Positions 1 through 7,222 of a DNA stretch of 50,989 bases are shown here, in pieces (position 1 is the stretch's first letter; every line of letters starts with the position of its first letter). A model generated the notes under the pieces. The model was not told the origin of the DNA and did not search any database. It was given only the letters and a program-made list of their open reading frames with translations. Source of the DNA: Butyrivibrio sp. (GTDB lineage: Bacteria; Bacillota; Clostridia; Lachnospirales; Lachnospiraceae). A program made the position numbers and the translations under genes. The stretch covers positions 25,346-76,334 of the forward strand of contig JAMPDT010000002.1 of assembly GCA_023665525.1 (NCBI GenBank), read 5' to 3'.

Positions 1-224
1 AGGCGGCTGTTGTCAGAGTAACGACAAAAGACGGAAGAATAGTGGAGGACAGGGTTGATTATCCCAAAGGAGAACCTGAGAATCCTTTGTCCGACGAAGA
101 ATTTAGAGAACGGTATAACGGACTTATGGCATATGCGGGAATAAGTCCCAAAAAGAGCAGTGAGATTTATGATTTAGTTTATAAGAGAGGAGTAATGGCT
201 AAGGAAATCGTTAGCCAACTGTAA
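1..224 (+). CDS. MmgE/PrpD family protein, C-terminal end (partial)
   Basis: This is the last part of a gene that begins left of the window; the frame is open from base 3 and ends with TAA at 222-224. The visible residues include KDGRIVEDRVDYPKGEPENP followed by LSDEEF, which matches the C-terminal pattern of the MmgE/PrpD family (2-methylcitrate dehydratase, iminodisuccinate epimerase and cis-aconitate decarboxylase are known members). Family members act on small polycarboxylates. The substrate cannot be told from this fragment. It sits 9 nt before the aldo/keto reductase and is probably the same transcription unit. A GTG at 42 lies inside the conserved domain and is not a real start. Confidence 0.7.
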   Translation, partial: AAVVRVTTKDGRIVEDRVDYPKGEPENPLSDEEFRERYNGLMAYAGISPKKSSEIYDLVYKRGVMAKEIVSQL

Positions 225-233
225 GGTGCTGTT

Positions 234-1211
234 ATGAAAAAGGCGGGGCTTGTTCTTGGTACTATGACATTCGGAGAATCGGTGTTTTCCCCGAATGTTG
301 AAGAATTTATAAATACTTTTTTTGATGCGGGATATTCGGAGCTTGACACCGCATATGTCTACAACGACGGACAGTCTGAAAAGCTTTTGGGTGAAGCGCT
401 TTCTGCCATTGAAAGACCGTATAAAATTGCAACCAAGGTAAATCCGAGAATCTCAGGCAGGCTTGACGCGGACGCAGCATATATGCAGCTTAACGAAAGC
501 CTTGATAGATTGAAGATTTCCTGTGTCGATACGTTTTATTTGCATTTTCCCGACCCGGCAACCCCTGTTGAAAGCGTCCTTGAGGCATGCGAGAATTTAT
601 ATAAGCAGGGCAAATTCAAAGAACTTGGACTTTCTAATTTTCCGGCATGGATGGTATCGGACATATGGCACAAATGCGATAAAAACGGATGGATTAAGCC
701 TACGGTCTATGAAGGGATATACAATCCGCTAACTCGAAGAGCCGAAACGGAACTTAACGCTTGTCTTGATAATTTTGGTATGCGATTTTATGCTTACAAT
801 CCGCTGGCAGGCGGTTTGTTATCGGGAAGGTACGGTAATTTTGAGGATTCTCCGACAGACGGACGGTTTACGCATAGACCCAATTATCAGAAGCGTTACT
901 GGAAAAAGCGTTATTTTGATGCCGTTGAAACAATTAAAAGTATTTGTGAAAAATACGATATTACAATAATTGAAGCGACATATCGCTGGATGGCATATCA
1001 CTCAATGCTGAACGGAGAGAGGGGAGACGCAATAATTATAGGAGCATCAAAGCTTGATCACTTAAAACAGAACATTTTGGCGATACGTGCGGGAGAGCTG
1101 CCCGCAGATGTATTAAACGTGTTTGAAAACGCATGGAATATTTGCAAGGCGGACTGCCCGGAGTATTTTACTTTGTATAGCGGACCGGGTTCGGTCGGCG
1201 GAGCAAAATAG
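234..1211 (+). CDS. Aldo/keto reductase
   Basis: A 325-residue cytosolic NAD(P)H-dependent oxidoreductase of the aldo/keto reductase superfamily, full length for the family. The catalytic tetrad can be read: Asp38 and Tyr43 in LDTAYVYNDG, Lys68 in IATKV, and His104 in FYLHFPD. The C-terminal half has the usual cofactor-binding pattern (IIIGASKLDHLKQN). The general form resembles AKR7-type (aflatoxin aldehyde reductase-like) enzymes. It lies 9 nt after the PrpD-like gene and 9 nt before the phosphonopyruvate-decarboxylase-like gene. An aldehyde such as phosphonoacetaldehyde, or a keto acid made in the operon, is a reasonable but unproven substrate. Confidence 0.85.
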   Translation: MKKAGLVLGTMTFGESVFSPNVEEFINTFFDAGYSELDTAYVYNDGQSEKLLGEALSAIERPYKIATKVNPRISGRLDADAAYMQLNESLDRLKISCVDTFYLHFPDPATPVESVLEACENLYKQGKFKELGLSNFPAWMVSDIWHKCDKNGWIKPTVYEGIYNPLTRRAETELNACLDNFGMRFYAYNPLAGGLLSGRYGNFEDSPTDGRFTHRPNYQKRYWKKRYFDAVETIKSICEKYDITIIEATYRWMAYHSMLNGERGDAIIIGASKLDHLKQNILAIRAGELPADVLNVFENAWNICKADCPEYFTLYSGPGSVGGAK

Positions 1212-1220
1212 GAGGATACA

Positions 1221-2357
1221 ATGTTAAATCAGAAGCTGGTAGTAGATGAATTGGCAAAGCATGGCGTAACTTTCTTTTCGGGTGTGCCGGATTCTTATCT
1301 GAATGGATTCTGTAATTATATTTTAAAAAATGTGCCGAAGGACAGGAATGTTATTGCGGCAAATGAGGGAAATGCAATTGGTATTGTATCGGGACATTAT
1401 TTTGCTACCCGGGAGATACCGCTTGTCTATATGCAGAATTCCGGCATCGGAAATGCAATTAATCCCTTGGCATCATTGGCGGATGAGCATGTGTATGCGG
1501 TTCCGATGCTGCTCCTTATCGGATGGCGGGGTCAGCCGGGTACGGGAGATTGGCCGCAGCATGAGCTTCAGGGGGAAGTCACAACTGAATTGTTGGATAT
1601 AATGCATATACCGTATGCGATTTTGGAAGATGACGATTATAAAGCGGCAGAGTTGATAAAGAAAGCTGTGACCGAAGCCGGAAGAACAAGAAAGCCATAT
1701 GCTTTTATTGCGCCGAAGGGCGTTATGTCAGGAGAAAAAGATAACAATAAGGATGAGTCGTATTCTATGAGCCGCGAGAGAGCGATAGAAGTTATTCTTG
1801 ACAATATGCCTGAAAATACTGTTTATTCCGCAACGACCGGTCGGGCTACCAGAGAGCTTTTCTTCCTCAGAGAGAGAAGAAACGAAGAAAAAAAATATGA
1901 TTTTTTGAATGTAGGTTCTATGGGACATGCTTCTTCCGTGGCGCTTGGTATTGCGCTATCAAGACCGAAACGCAATGTTGTATGTCTTGACGGAGATTCT
2001 GCGGCGATAATGCATATGGGCGCTATGACTATGGTAAGCAAATTGGATGTGCCGAATTTTATTCATATCGTCTTGAACAATGGAGCGCACGAATCGGTTG
2101 GCGGGCAGCCGTCGGCAGGACATTTGATTGATTTTACGTCGATAGCGGAAGCGTGCGGCTATGCAACGGCGGGGAAAGCCGCGGAAAATGAGGAAGATCT
2201 GGTTAATGCCTTGAAACTGTTAAAAAAAAGTAATAAAGCCGGTTTTATTGATGTGAGGATTCATAAAGGACTTAGCGGCAAATTGCCGCCGCTTGATTTT
2301 GTACACAGAGAAGCCGTTGATAATTTAATGAACGAATTAAATCAGGAGGAATATTAA
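1221..2357 (+). CDS. Phosphonopyruvate decarboxylase-like TPP enzyme
   Basis: A 378-residue thiamine-diphosphate enzyme with the fused alpha/beta layout of phosphonopyruvate decarboxylase (Ppd/AepY), which turns phosphonopyruvate into phosphonoacetaldehyde. The N-terminal pyrimidine-binding half has GVPDSYLNGF and NEGNAIGIVSGHYFAT; Glu in NEGN is the expected TPP-activating residue. The C-terminal half has LDGDSAAIMHMG followed about 20 residues later by NNG, the GDG/S...NN cofactor motif. Sulfopyruvate decarboxylase (ComDE) is the nearest alternative, but that is usually two chains. It starts after AGGAGGATACA. No PEP mutase, the enzyme that normally makes its substrate, is inside the window; it could lie to the left. 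Confidence 0.8.
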   Translation: MLNQKLVVDELAKHGVTFFSGVPDSYLNGFCNYILKNVPKDRNVIAANEGNAIGIVSGHYFATREIPLVYMQNSGIGNAINPLASLADEHVYAVPMLLLIGWRGQPGTGDWPQHELQGEVTTELLDIMHIPYAILEDDDYKAAELIKKAVTEAGRTRKPYAFIAPKGVMSGEKDNNKDESYSMSRERAIEVILDNMPENTVYSATTGRATRELFFLRERRNEEKKYDFLNVGSMGHASSVALGIALSRPKRNVVCLDGDSAAIMHMGAMTMVSKLDVPNFIHIVLNNGAHESVGGQPSAGHLIDFTSIAEACGYATAGKAAENEEDLVNALKLLKKSNKAGFIDVRIHKGLSGKLPPLDFVHREAVDNLMNELNQEEY

Positions 2358-2358
2358 A

Positions 2359-3261
2359 ATGAACAGTATGGAACAGACAAGGGCTTTTTTGAAGTCTATC
2401 GGACAGCCGGAAGGAGACGCATATGATCTTCCGAGCTCTGAGAAACGATTTGCCGATGGCGGACAATATCGCTTTGAAGTTCCGGGAATTCAGGAACCGA
2501 AAGTAATGAAAGCATTGATGGAGGCTATGGATGGCTATGGAATTTGCTTGCACCGAGTTACCCAAACGCAGGGAATTATGCGATTGACAGATAAAGAGAT
2601 TGCGCAGATGGTAGAGTATGCTCATAAATGGGAAACCGATTTGATTCTTGCAATAGGACCCAGGGCGACCACAGATACGTCTGCTTCTGTTCATACCGAT
2701 GAAGGTGTCCGTATGGGATACCGTCTGCGCGGTCAGGAACAGATTGTACGTGCAATTGAAGATGTAAAGAGAGCCGCGCGGCTTGGCTGCCGTTCGTTTC
2801 TTGTTTATGATGAAGGCTGTCTGTGGGCGTTGAATGAGATGCGTAAGGCAGGAGAACTTCCGGCGGATTGTCATTTTAAGGTGTCTGCGCATGCCGGACA
2901 TGGCAATCCCTGTTCCGCAAAAGTATTGGAGCTTCTTGGCGCAAATTCTGTTAATCCTGTACGTGACATTCAGCTCCAGATGCTTGCCGCCATGCGTAGG
3001 GCTATTGACATACCGATTGATATTCATACGGAAAATCCGAAATCTACCGGTGGATTTATTCGTCACTATGAAGTCCCGGAGATGATTCGCATAGCGGCGC
3101 CTATTTATCTTAAGACAGGCGGTTCCGTGGCAGCCATGCACAGTTGGAATTCAACAGAGGAGGATGCCAGAAACCGCGCTAAGCAGGTCAGCTTGGTAAA
3201 GAGAATGATTGACGAATATTATCCGAATGCGATTCAATCTCCGAAGGGAAGTATAAGATAA
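2359..3261 (+). CDS. TIM-barrel protein, function unknown (U32-peptidase-like?)
   Basis: A 300-residue soluble protein that I do not recognise with confidence. It has no signal peptide or membrane segment. It shows repeated strand/helix units typical of a TIM barrel, and conserved-looking patches rich in possible metal or acid ligands: VSAHAGHGNPCS (His, Cys), IDIHTENPKSTGGF (Asp, His, Glu) and DTSASVHTDEGVRMG. The general look is closest to U32-peptidase-like barrels, some of which are biosynthetic enzymes and not proteases. It starts one base after the decarboxylase stop with a strong ribosome site (AGGAGGAATATTAAA), so the two are surely co-translated and probably work in one pathway. Confidence 0.45.
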   Translation: MNSMEQTRAFLKSIGQPEGDAYDLPSSEKRFADGGQYRFEVPGIQEPKVMKALMEAMDGYGICLHRVTQTQGIMRLTDKEIAQMVEYAHKWETDLILAIGPRATTDTSASVHTDEGVRMGYRLRGQEQIVRAIEDVKRAARLGCRSFLVYDEGCLWALNEMRKAGELPADCHFKVSAHAGHGNPCSAKVLELLGANSVNPVRDIQLQMLAAMRRAIDIPIDIHTENPKSTGGFIRHYEVPEMIRIAAPIYLKTGGSVAAMHSWNSTEEDARNRAKQVSLVKRMIDEYYPNAIQSPKGSIR

Positions 3262-3299
3262 TAATATAAAATTAGCGGATGAAGCAGAGGAGGAATAAT

Positions 3300-4448
3300 A
3301 TGAAGCATCATCTTTATAATCCGAATTTTCGGTTTGTAGTGGAACCGGAGAGTTTTAACAAGTATACTGATAGGGAATTTCTTCAATATTGTTTGGGCGC
3401 AACTATGTATATGCCGGGAACCAAAGATTTTGCTCCAAAGATTTTATCGGAAGCACTTCCGGGACTTACGACGACTGTTTTTTGCTTTGAAGACGCATGT
3501 CCCGAGAAAGATGTGCCTGCGGCTGAGGAAAATGTACATAAGATTCTTGAGACGGTCACCACTGCCGTTGAGGAAGGAGTCTTATCTGAGGATAGGATTC
3601 CGTTGCTTTTTGTCCGTGTCAGAAATTTGGAGCAGTTTAAGCATTTCGCCCAAAAATTAACGAAACGCGAAGTAAAATCTTTATGCGGTATAAATTTTCC
3701 GAAGTTTAACGCGGAGAACGGTTATGAATATTATGCTTATTTAAAGGATTTGAACGATAAATTCGGTGAAATTATATATGGGATGCCTATTATTGAAGAT
3801 GCGGAGGTTGCCTATAAGGAAACCAGAATGCAGGAATTGATGGGAATAAAGAAAATCCTTGACAAATATCATGATTTGGTTTTGCAGGTTCGTGTGGGAG
3901 GTACTGATTTTTCTTCTGTTTTTGGTGTTCGCAGAGGTGTTGATTATTCGATTTATGACATTATGACGGTTCGCGAGTGTTTGTCGGATATTATCAATAT
4001 CTGCGGCAGAAATAATGATTACATTATTTCCGGACCCGTTTGGGAATATTTTCGGGCGCCCAAGAGACTTATGTTTGAAAATTTGCCGAAGCATGGATTA
4101 GAGGATTACCTTATGAAGCGTCTGCCAATCGTGAACAATGAGATTGACGGTTTGCTCAGAGAGGTTATTCTTGACAAGGCAAACGGATTTATAGGAAGAA
4201 CAGTTATTCACCCCACTCATGTTAAATTTGTAAATGCGTTAATGGCAGTAACAAGAGAAGAGTATGATGATGCAGAAATGATTCTCGGACACAATGAGGG
4301 GGGAGTCGTTAAAGGAAAAGGCAGCAATAAGATGAATGAAATTAAGCCGCATACAAACTGGGCAGTCAGAGTACATATGCGGGCAAGAGCATACGGGGTT
4401 ATTGAAAATGAGGCGGCATATACCAAGTTATTTGCTGTAAACGAATAA
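3300..4448 (+). CDS. CitE/HpcH-HpaI-like C-C bond lyase
   Basis: A 382-residue TIM-barrel lyase resembling the citrate lyase beta/HpcH-HpaI superfamily, more exactly the larger C-C_Bond_Lyase branch. Family patterns in order: MYMPGTKDFAPKIL (substrate-site entry), VFCFEDACPEKDV (acidic metal site), LLFVRVRN, GMPIIEDAEVA (second acidic ligand), VRVGGTDFSSVFGVRRG, and GFIGRTVIHPTHVKFVN near the C-terminus. Such enzymes cleave or form C-C bonds in oxo- and hydroxy-acids using Mg2+. I chose ATG at 3300 over ATG at 3279 because AGAGGAGGAATAAT sits at the right distance. It is 10 nt before the hydratase beta subunit. The substrate is unknown. Confidence 0.7.
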   Translation: MKHHLYNPNFRFVVEPESFNKYTDREFLQYCLGATMYMPGTKDFAPKILSEALPGLTTTVFCFEDACPEKDVPAAEENVHKILETVTTAVEEGVLSEDRIPLLFVRVRNLEQFKHFAQKLTKREVKSLCGINFPKFNAENGYEYYAYLKDLNDKFGEIIYGMPIIEDAEVAYKETRMQELMGIKKILDKYHDLVLQVRVGGTDFSSVFGVRRGVDYSIYDIMTVRECLSDIINICGRNNDYIISGPVWEYFRAPKRLMFENLPKHGLEDYLMKRLPIVNNEIDGLLREVILDKANGFIGRTVIHPTHVKFVNALMAVTREEYDDAEMILGHNEGGVVKGKGSNKMNEIKPHTNWAVRVHMRARAYGVIENEAAYTKLFAVNE

Positions 4449-4458
4449 GGAGATTGTA

Positions 4459-4962
4459 ATGATTGAGATTCGGACGCCGATACCCGAAGAAACGATAAAT
4501 AACCTGAATATCGGAGATATGATTTATATTTCGGGGTATATTTTTTGCGGAAGAGATGCAGTTTTGCCCAAAATTGTAAGAATGGCGCAGGAGGGAATAT
4601 GTCTTGGCCCGGGAGTGGATTTGTATGGCGGCGTGATATTTCATACAGCGGTCAGCCCGGCAGGAGTAGGGCCGACTTCAAGCAATAAGCTTGAAATAGA
4701 ATCAAGTATGGAGCCGTTATCTGAAGCGGGAATAAAATTACATCTTGGAAAAGGCGCCATTCGTACGGAAACCGTAAGGGCATTGGATGAAAATAATGCG
4801 GTATATGCAATTATTCCGCCTGTGACCGCTCTCCTTGGGGATAAAACTATTGATCAGGAATTGATTGCGTTCCCCGAATTGGGTATGGAGGCTTTTTATC
4901 GATTAAAGGTTGATAAATACCCGGCTATTATTGCAGCAGCACATGGAAGGAGTATTTACTGA
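4459..4962 (+). CDS. Class I fumarase/tartrate dehydratase-type, beta subunit
   Basis: A 167-residue homologue of the C-terminal domain (Fumerase_C) of iron-sulfur hydro-lyases, encoded as a separate subunit as in two-component fumarases and L-tartrate dehydratases. Recognisable blocks are FCGRDAVLPK (the RDA motif), AGVGPTSSNKLE (GPT-S substrate loop) and HLGKGAIRTETV (the GKG block). The length fits a free-standing beta subunit. The usual GGAA-type loop is replaced by IPPVTALLG, so the protein is a divergent member. The gene order beta-alpha is the reverse of the common alpha-beta order. Its stop overlaps the alpha subunit start, which implies a stoichiometric complex. Confidence 0.75.
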   Translation: MIEIRTPIPEETINNLNIGDMIYISGYIFCGRDAVLPKIVRMAQEGICLGPGVDLYGGVIFHTAVSPAGVGPTSSNKLEIESSMEPLSEAGIKLHLGKGAIRTETVRALDENNAVYAIIPPVTALLGDKTIDQELIAFPELGMEAFYRLKVDKYPAIIAAAHGRSIY

Positions 4963-5813
4963 TGGATGATAAGAAGATTGCGGAACTTGTAAAAAACACG
5001 CTTATTACAGCCGGTTCAACCTTTAAACGGGACAAGAAAGATGCCTATATAAATGCTATTAATGCGGAAAAAAATGAGCAGGCAAGATGGGTTTTGCAGA
5101 CGATTTTGGAAAACGCTGAAGTGGCGGAAAGGAATCTCAGCCCGTTATGCGACGATTCCGGAATTCCGCATCTGTTACTTGAGGTGGGACCGAAGGCTGC
5201 CGTTACAGGAGAGCTGCTGTCAGCAATAAAAAAAGGCGTGCAGGAAGGGCTGCGCGCTTTGCCGGGACGACCGATGGGAATTATGGGAGGTGACAGCGAC
5301 AGAATGGATCAATCGGGAGGTCTGAATCCTGATTCTGCCGGAGTAGAGTCTTCTCCTATCCTAATCAGGCAGATTGAAGAAAATGTGATTAGACTGCATA
5401 TACTTATGCTTGGAGGAGGACCGGCTATTAGGGCGAAAACATATAGAGTCTTTCATAAGCATAATACGCAAAATGTATTGAATGAAATTGTAAACTGGTC
5501 TAAAGAAGCGACGTCACAGCTGGGCTGTACACCCTGTACGCTTGCCGTGGGAGTGGGAAGATCCCATTTTGAGGCTGCCTCTATGATGATGCAGGCATTG
5601 GTGGACGGTAAATATAATCAACAGAGTGAGATGGAAGAGGAGATTACGCAAAGGGTGAACGAGGCAGATGTGGGACCGCTTGGACTGCATGGGAAAACGA
5701 CAGTTCTTGCAACATTTATGAAGGTCGGTCCGCAGCGGGCCAGCGGAGTTCGTATTGTTTGCGTAAGACCTTGCTGCTGCTTTGAGCCGCGAATAGCGAG
5801 CGTTGAATTATAG
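4962..5813 (+). CDS. Class I fumarase/tartrate dehydratase-type, alpha subunit
   Basis: A 283-residue homologue of the N-terminal domain of oxygen-sensitive [4Fe-4S] hydro-lyases, which add or remove water on dicarboxylates. Candidate cluster cysteines are in LSPLCDDSGIP (family PxCQDTG block), in LGCTPCTLAVGVG (family ACPP block), and in the C-terminal RIVCVRPCCC. The C-terminal motif is usually QCHSARRA; here it is a Cys-rich variant. The middle block GGGPAIRAKTYRVFH also departs from the family form. These changes argue for a substrate other than fumarate. It is the last gene of the left operon, 42 nt before the sugar nucleotidyltransferase. Confidence 0.75.
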   Translation: MDDKKIAELVKNTLITAGSTFKRDKKDAYINAINAEKNEQARWVLQTILENAEVAERNLSPLCDDSGIPHLLLEVGPKAAVTGELLSAIKKGVQEGLRALPGRPMGIMGGDSDRMDQSGGLNPDSAGVESSPILIRQIEENVIRLHILMLGGGPAIRAKTYRVFHKHNTQNVLNEIVNWSKEATSQLGCTPCTLAVGVGRSHFEAASMMMQALVDGKYNQQSEMEEEITQRVNEADVGPLGLHGKTTVLATFMKVGPQRASGVRIVCVRPCCCFEPRIASVEL

Positions 5814-5855
5814 AATAAAATGAGAGTGAGAATGCATTGAAAACAGAGGCTTTTT

Positions 5856-7172
5856 ATGAATATTATTCTTCTGTCGGGAGGGAGCGGTCAGAGACTGTGG
5901 CCGCTCTCAAATAATATAAGGTCAAAGCAGTTTATCAAGCTATTCAGAAACGGCGACGGTAACTGCGAATCCATGCTGCAAAGAGTGTGCCGTCAGATTT
6001 ATGAGGTCGATTCTGAGGCAAATATCGTGATTGCGACCGGCAAATCTCAAGTGAGCGAAATTTATAATCAGCTTGGCGGCGGAGTGGCTGTCTGTGTGGA
6101 GCCGGAGCGGAGAAATACTTTCCCGGCGATTACGCTGGCAGTTTCTTATTTGGCGGATATTGTGGGGATTAATAAAGACGAGCCTGTTATAGTGTGTCCG
6201 GTTGACCCGTATGTCGATAACGATTATTTTATGTCGATACTGCGCTTGGAGCAGATTGTCCGACATAACGGAGAAGGAATCGTATTGATGGGAGCCGAGC
6301 CTGTTCACCCTAGCGAAAAGTATGGTTATATTATTCCCGCTGATAATGCGGAGCTAAGCCTTGTCATAGAGTTCAAGGAAAAGCCCGATATAAAAACGGC
6401 GGAAGAATATATTGAAAGGGGGGCGCTGTGGAATTGCGGTGTATTGGGCTTTAGGCTTGACTATCTGTTGGAAAAGGTACGCGCAATGATTGGTTTCGAC
6501 GGATATGACAGTCTTGTCAGGCAATACGCGAAGCTGCCGAATGTCAGCTTTGATTACGCTATTTTGGAGCATGAAAAGGGGATCCGCGTGCTTAGGTTCG
6601 GCGGTGCATGGAAGGACATCGGAACGTGGAACACTTTTGTCGAAGCAATGTCGGAATCTATTATTGGACAGGCAGTCCTTGACGATACTTGCAGGGATAT
6701 TCACGTGGTCAACGAGCTTAATATACCCATTCTTTGTATGGGTCTTAAAGATACCGTAGTTGTTGCGGGGAACGACGGAATCCTTGTGGCGGATAAGGAA
6801 CAAAGCAGCAGGATAAAGCCTTATGTGGAACAGCTTGATTCAAGAGCGCGATATGCCGAAAAGTCTTGGGGAACTTTCGTAATACTGGACGTTCAGGAGA
6901 GGGCGATGACGGTTAAGATTTCAATAAAAGCCGGGAAAAGGCTGAACTACCACAGCCATAATTATCGCAACGAGGTATGGACGGTTTTGTCGGGCGATGG
7001 AGAGTCGGTGGTTGACGGAGTACATAGAATGATAAGCGCCGGAGATGTAGTTTTGCTGCCAAAAGGGTGCAAACATACGGTTCGAGCCATAACCGAGCTT
7101 AATATAATTGAGGTTCAGGAGGGAGAGGAAATAACTGTTCACGATAAGGTCGGCTATGAGCAGGTTTTATGA
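5856..7172 (+). CDS. Mannose-1-phosphate guanylyltransferase / cupin (type II PMI) protein
   Basis: A 438-residue cytosolic enzyme that makes GDP-mannose (or a related NDP-sugar). The N-terminal nucleotidyltransferase starts with LLSGGSGQRLWPLSNN and KQFIKLF, the ManC signature; EFKEKPD and ALWNCGVLGF follow. The C-terminal about 100 residues form a cupin with KRLNYHSHNYRNEVWTVLSG and GDVVLLPKGCKHTV, the type II phosphomannose isomerase domain. The length is slightly below the usual 460-480. It starts after CAGAGG and may be read from the upstream operon, because no terminator is visible between them. A strong terminator follows. GDP-sugars fit both polysaccharide synthesis and the GDP-dependent legionaminic acid route encoded further right. 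Confidence 0.85.
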   Translation: MNIILLSGGSGQRLWPLSNNIRSKQFIKLFRNGDGNCESMLQRVCRQIYEVDSEANIVIATGKSQVSEIYNQLGGGVAVCVEPERRNTFPAITLAVSYLADIVGINKDEPVIVCPVDPYVDNDYFMSILRLEQIVRHNGEGIVLMGAEPVHPSEKYGYIIPADNAELSLVIEFKEKPDIKTAEEYIERGALWNCGVLGFRLDYLLEKVRAMIGFDGYDSLVRQYAKLPNVSFDYAILEHEKGIRVLRFGGAWKDIGTWNTFVEAMSESIIGQAVLDDTCRDIHVVNELNIPILCMGLKDTVVVAGNDGILVADKEQSSRIKPYVEQLDSRARYAEKSWGTFVILDVQERAMTVKISIKAGKRLNYHSHNYRNEVWTVLSGDGESVVDGVHRMISAGDVVLLPKGCKHTVRAITELNIIEVQEGEEITVHDKVGYEQVL

Positions 7173-7179
7173 GAAAGGC

Positions 7180-7216
7180 AAGCCGGAATATCGGGAATCC
7201 GATATTCCGGCTTTTG
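7180..7216. terminator. Bidirectional rho-independent terminator
   Basis: A perfect 14-bp inverted repeat (7181-7194 pairing with 7199-7212) with a 4-nt GAAT loop is flanked by A-rich sequence on the left and TTTT on the right. It lies between the convergent ends of the guanylyltransferase and the LCP gene and can stop transcription from both sides. Confidence 0.85.
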
Positions 7217-7222
7217 CCGGCT

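Noticed and set aside
2272..3141. A 289-codon open frame on the minus strand across the TIM-barrel gene
   Set aside because: No motif, Cys/His/Arg-rich composition, and a well-supported gene on the plus strand.
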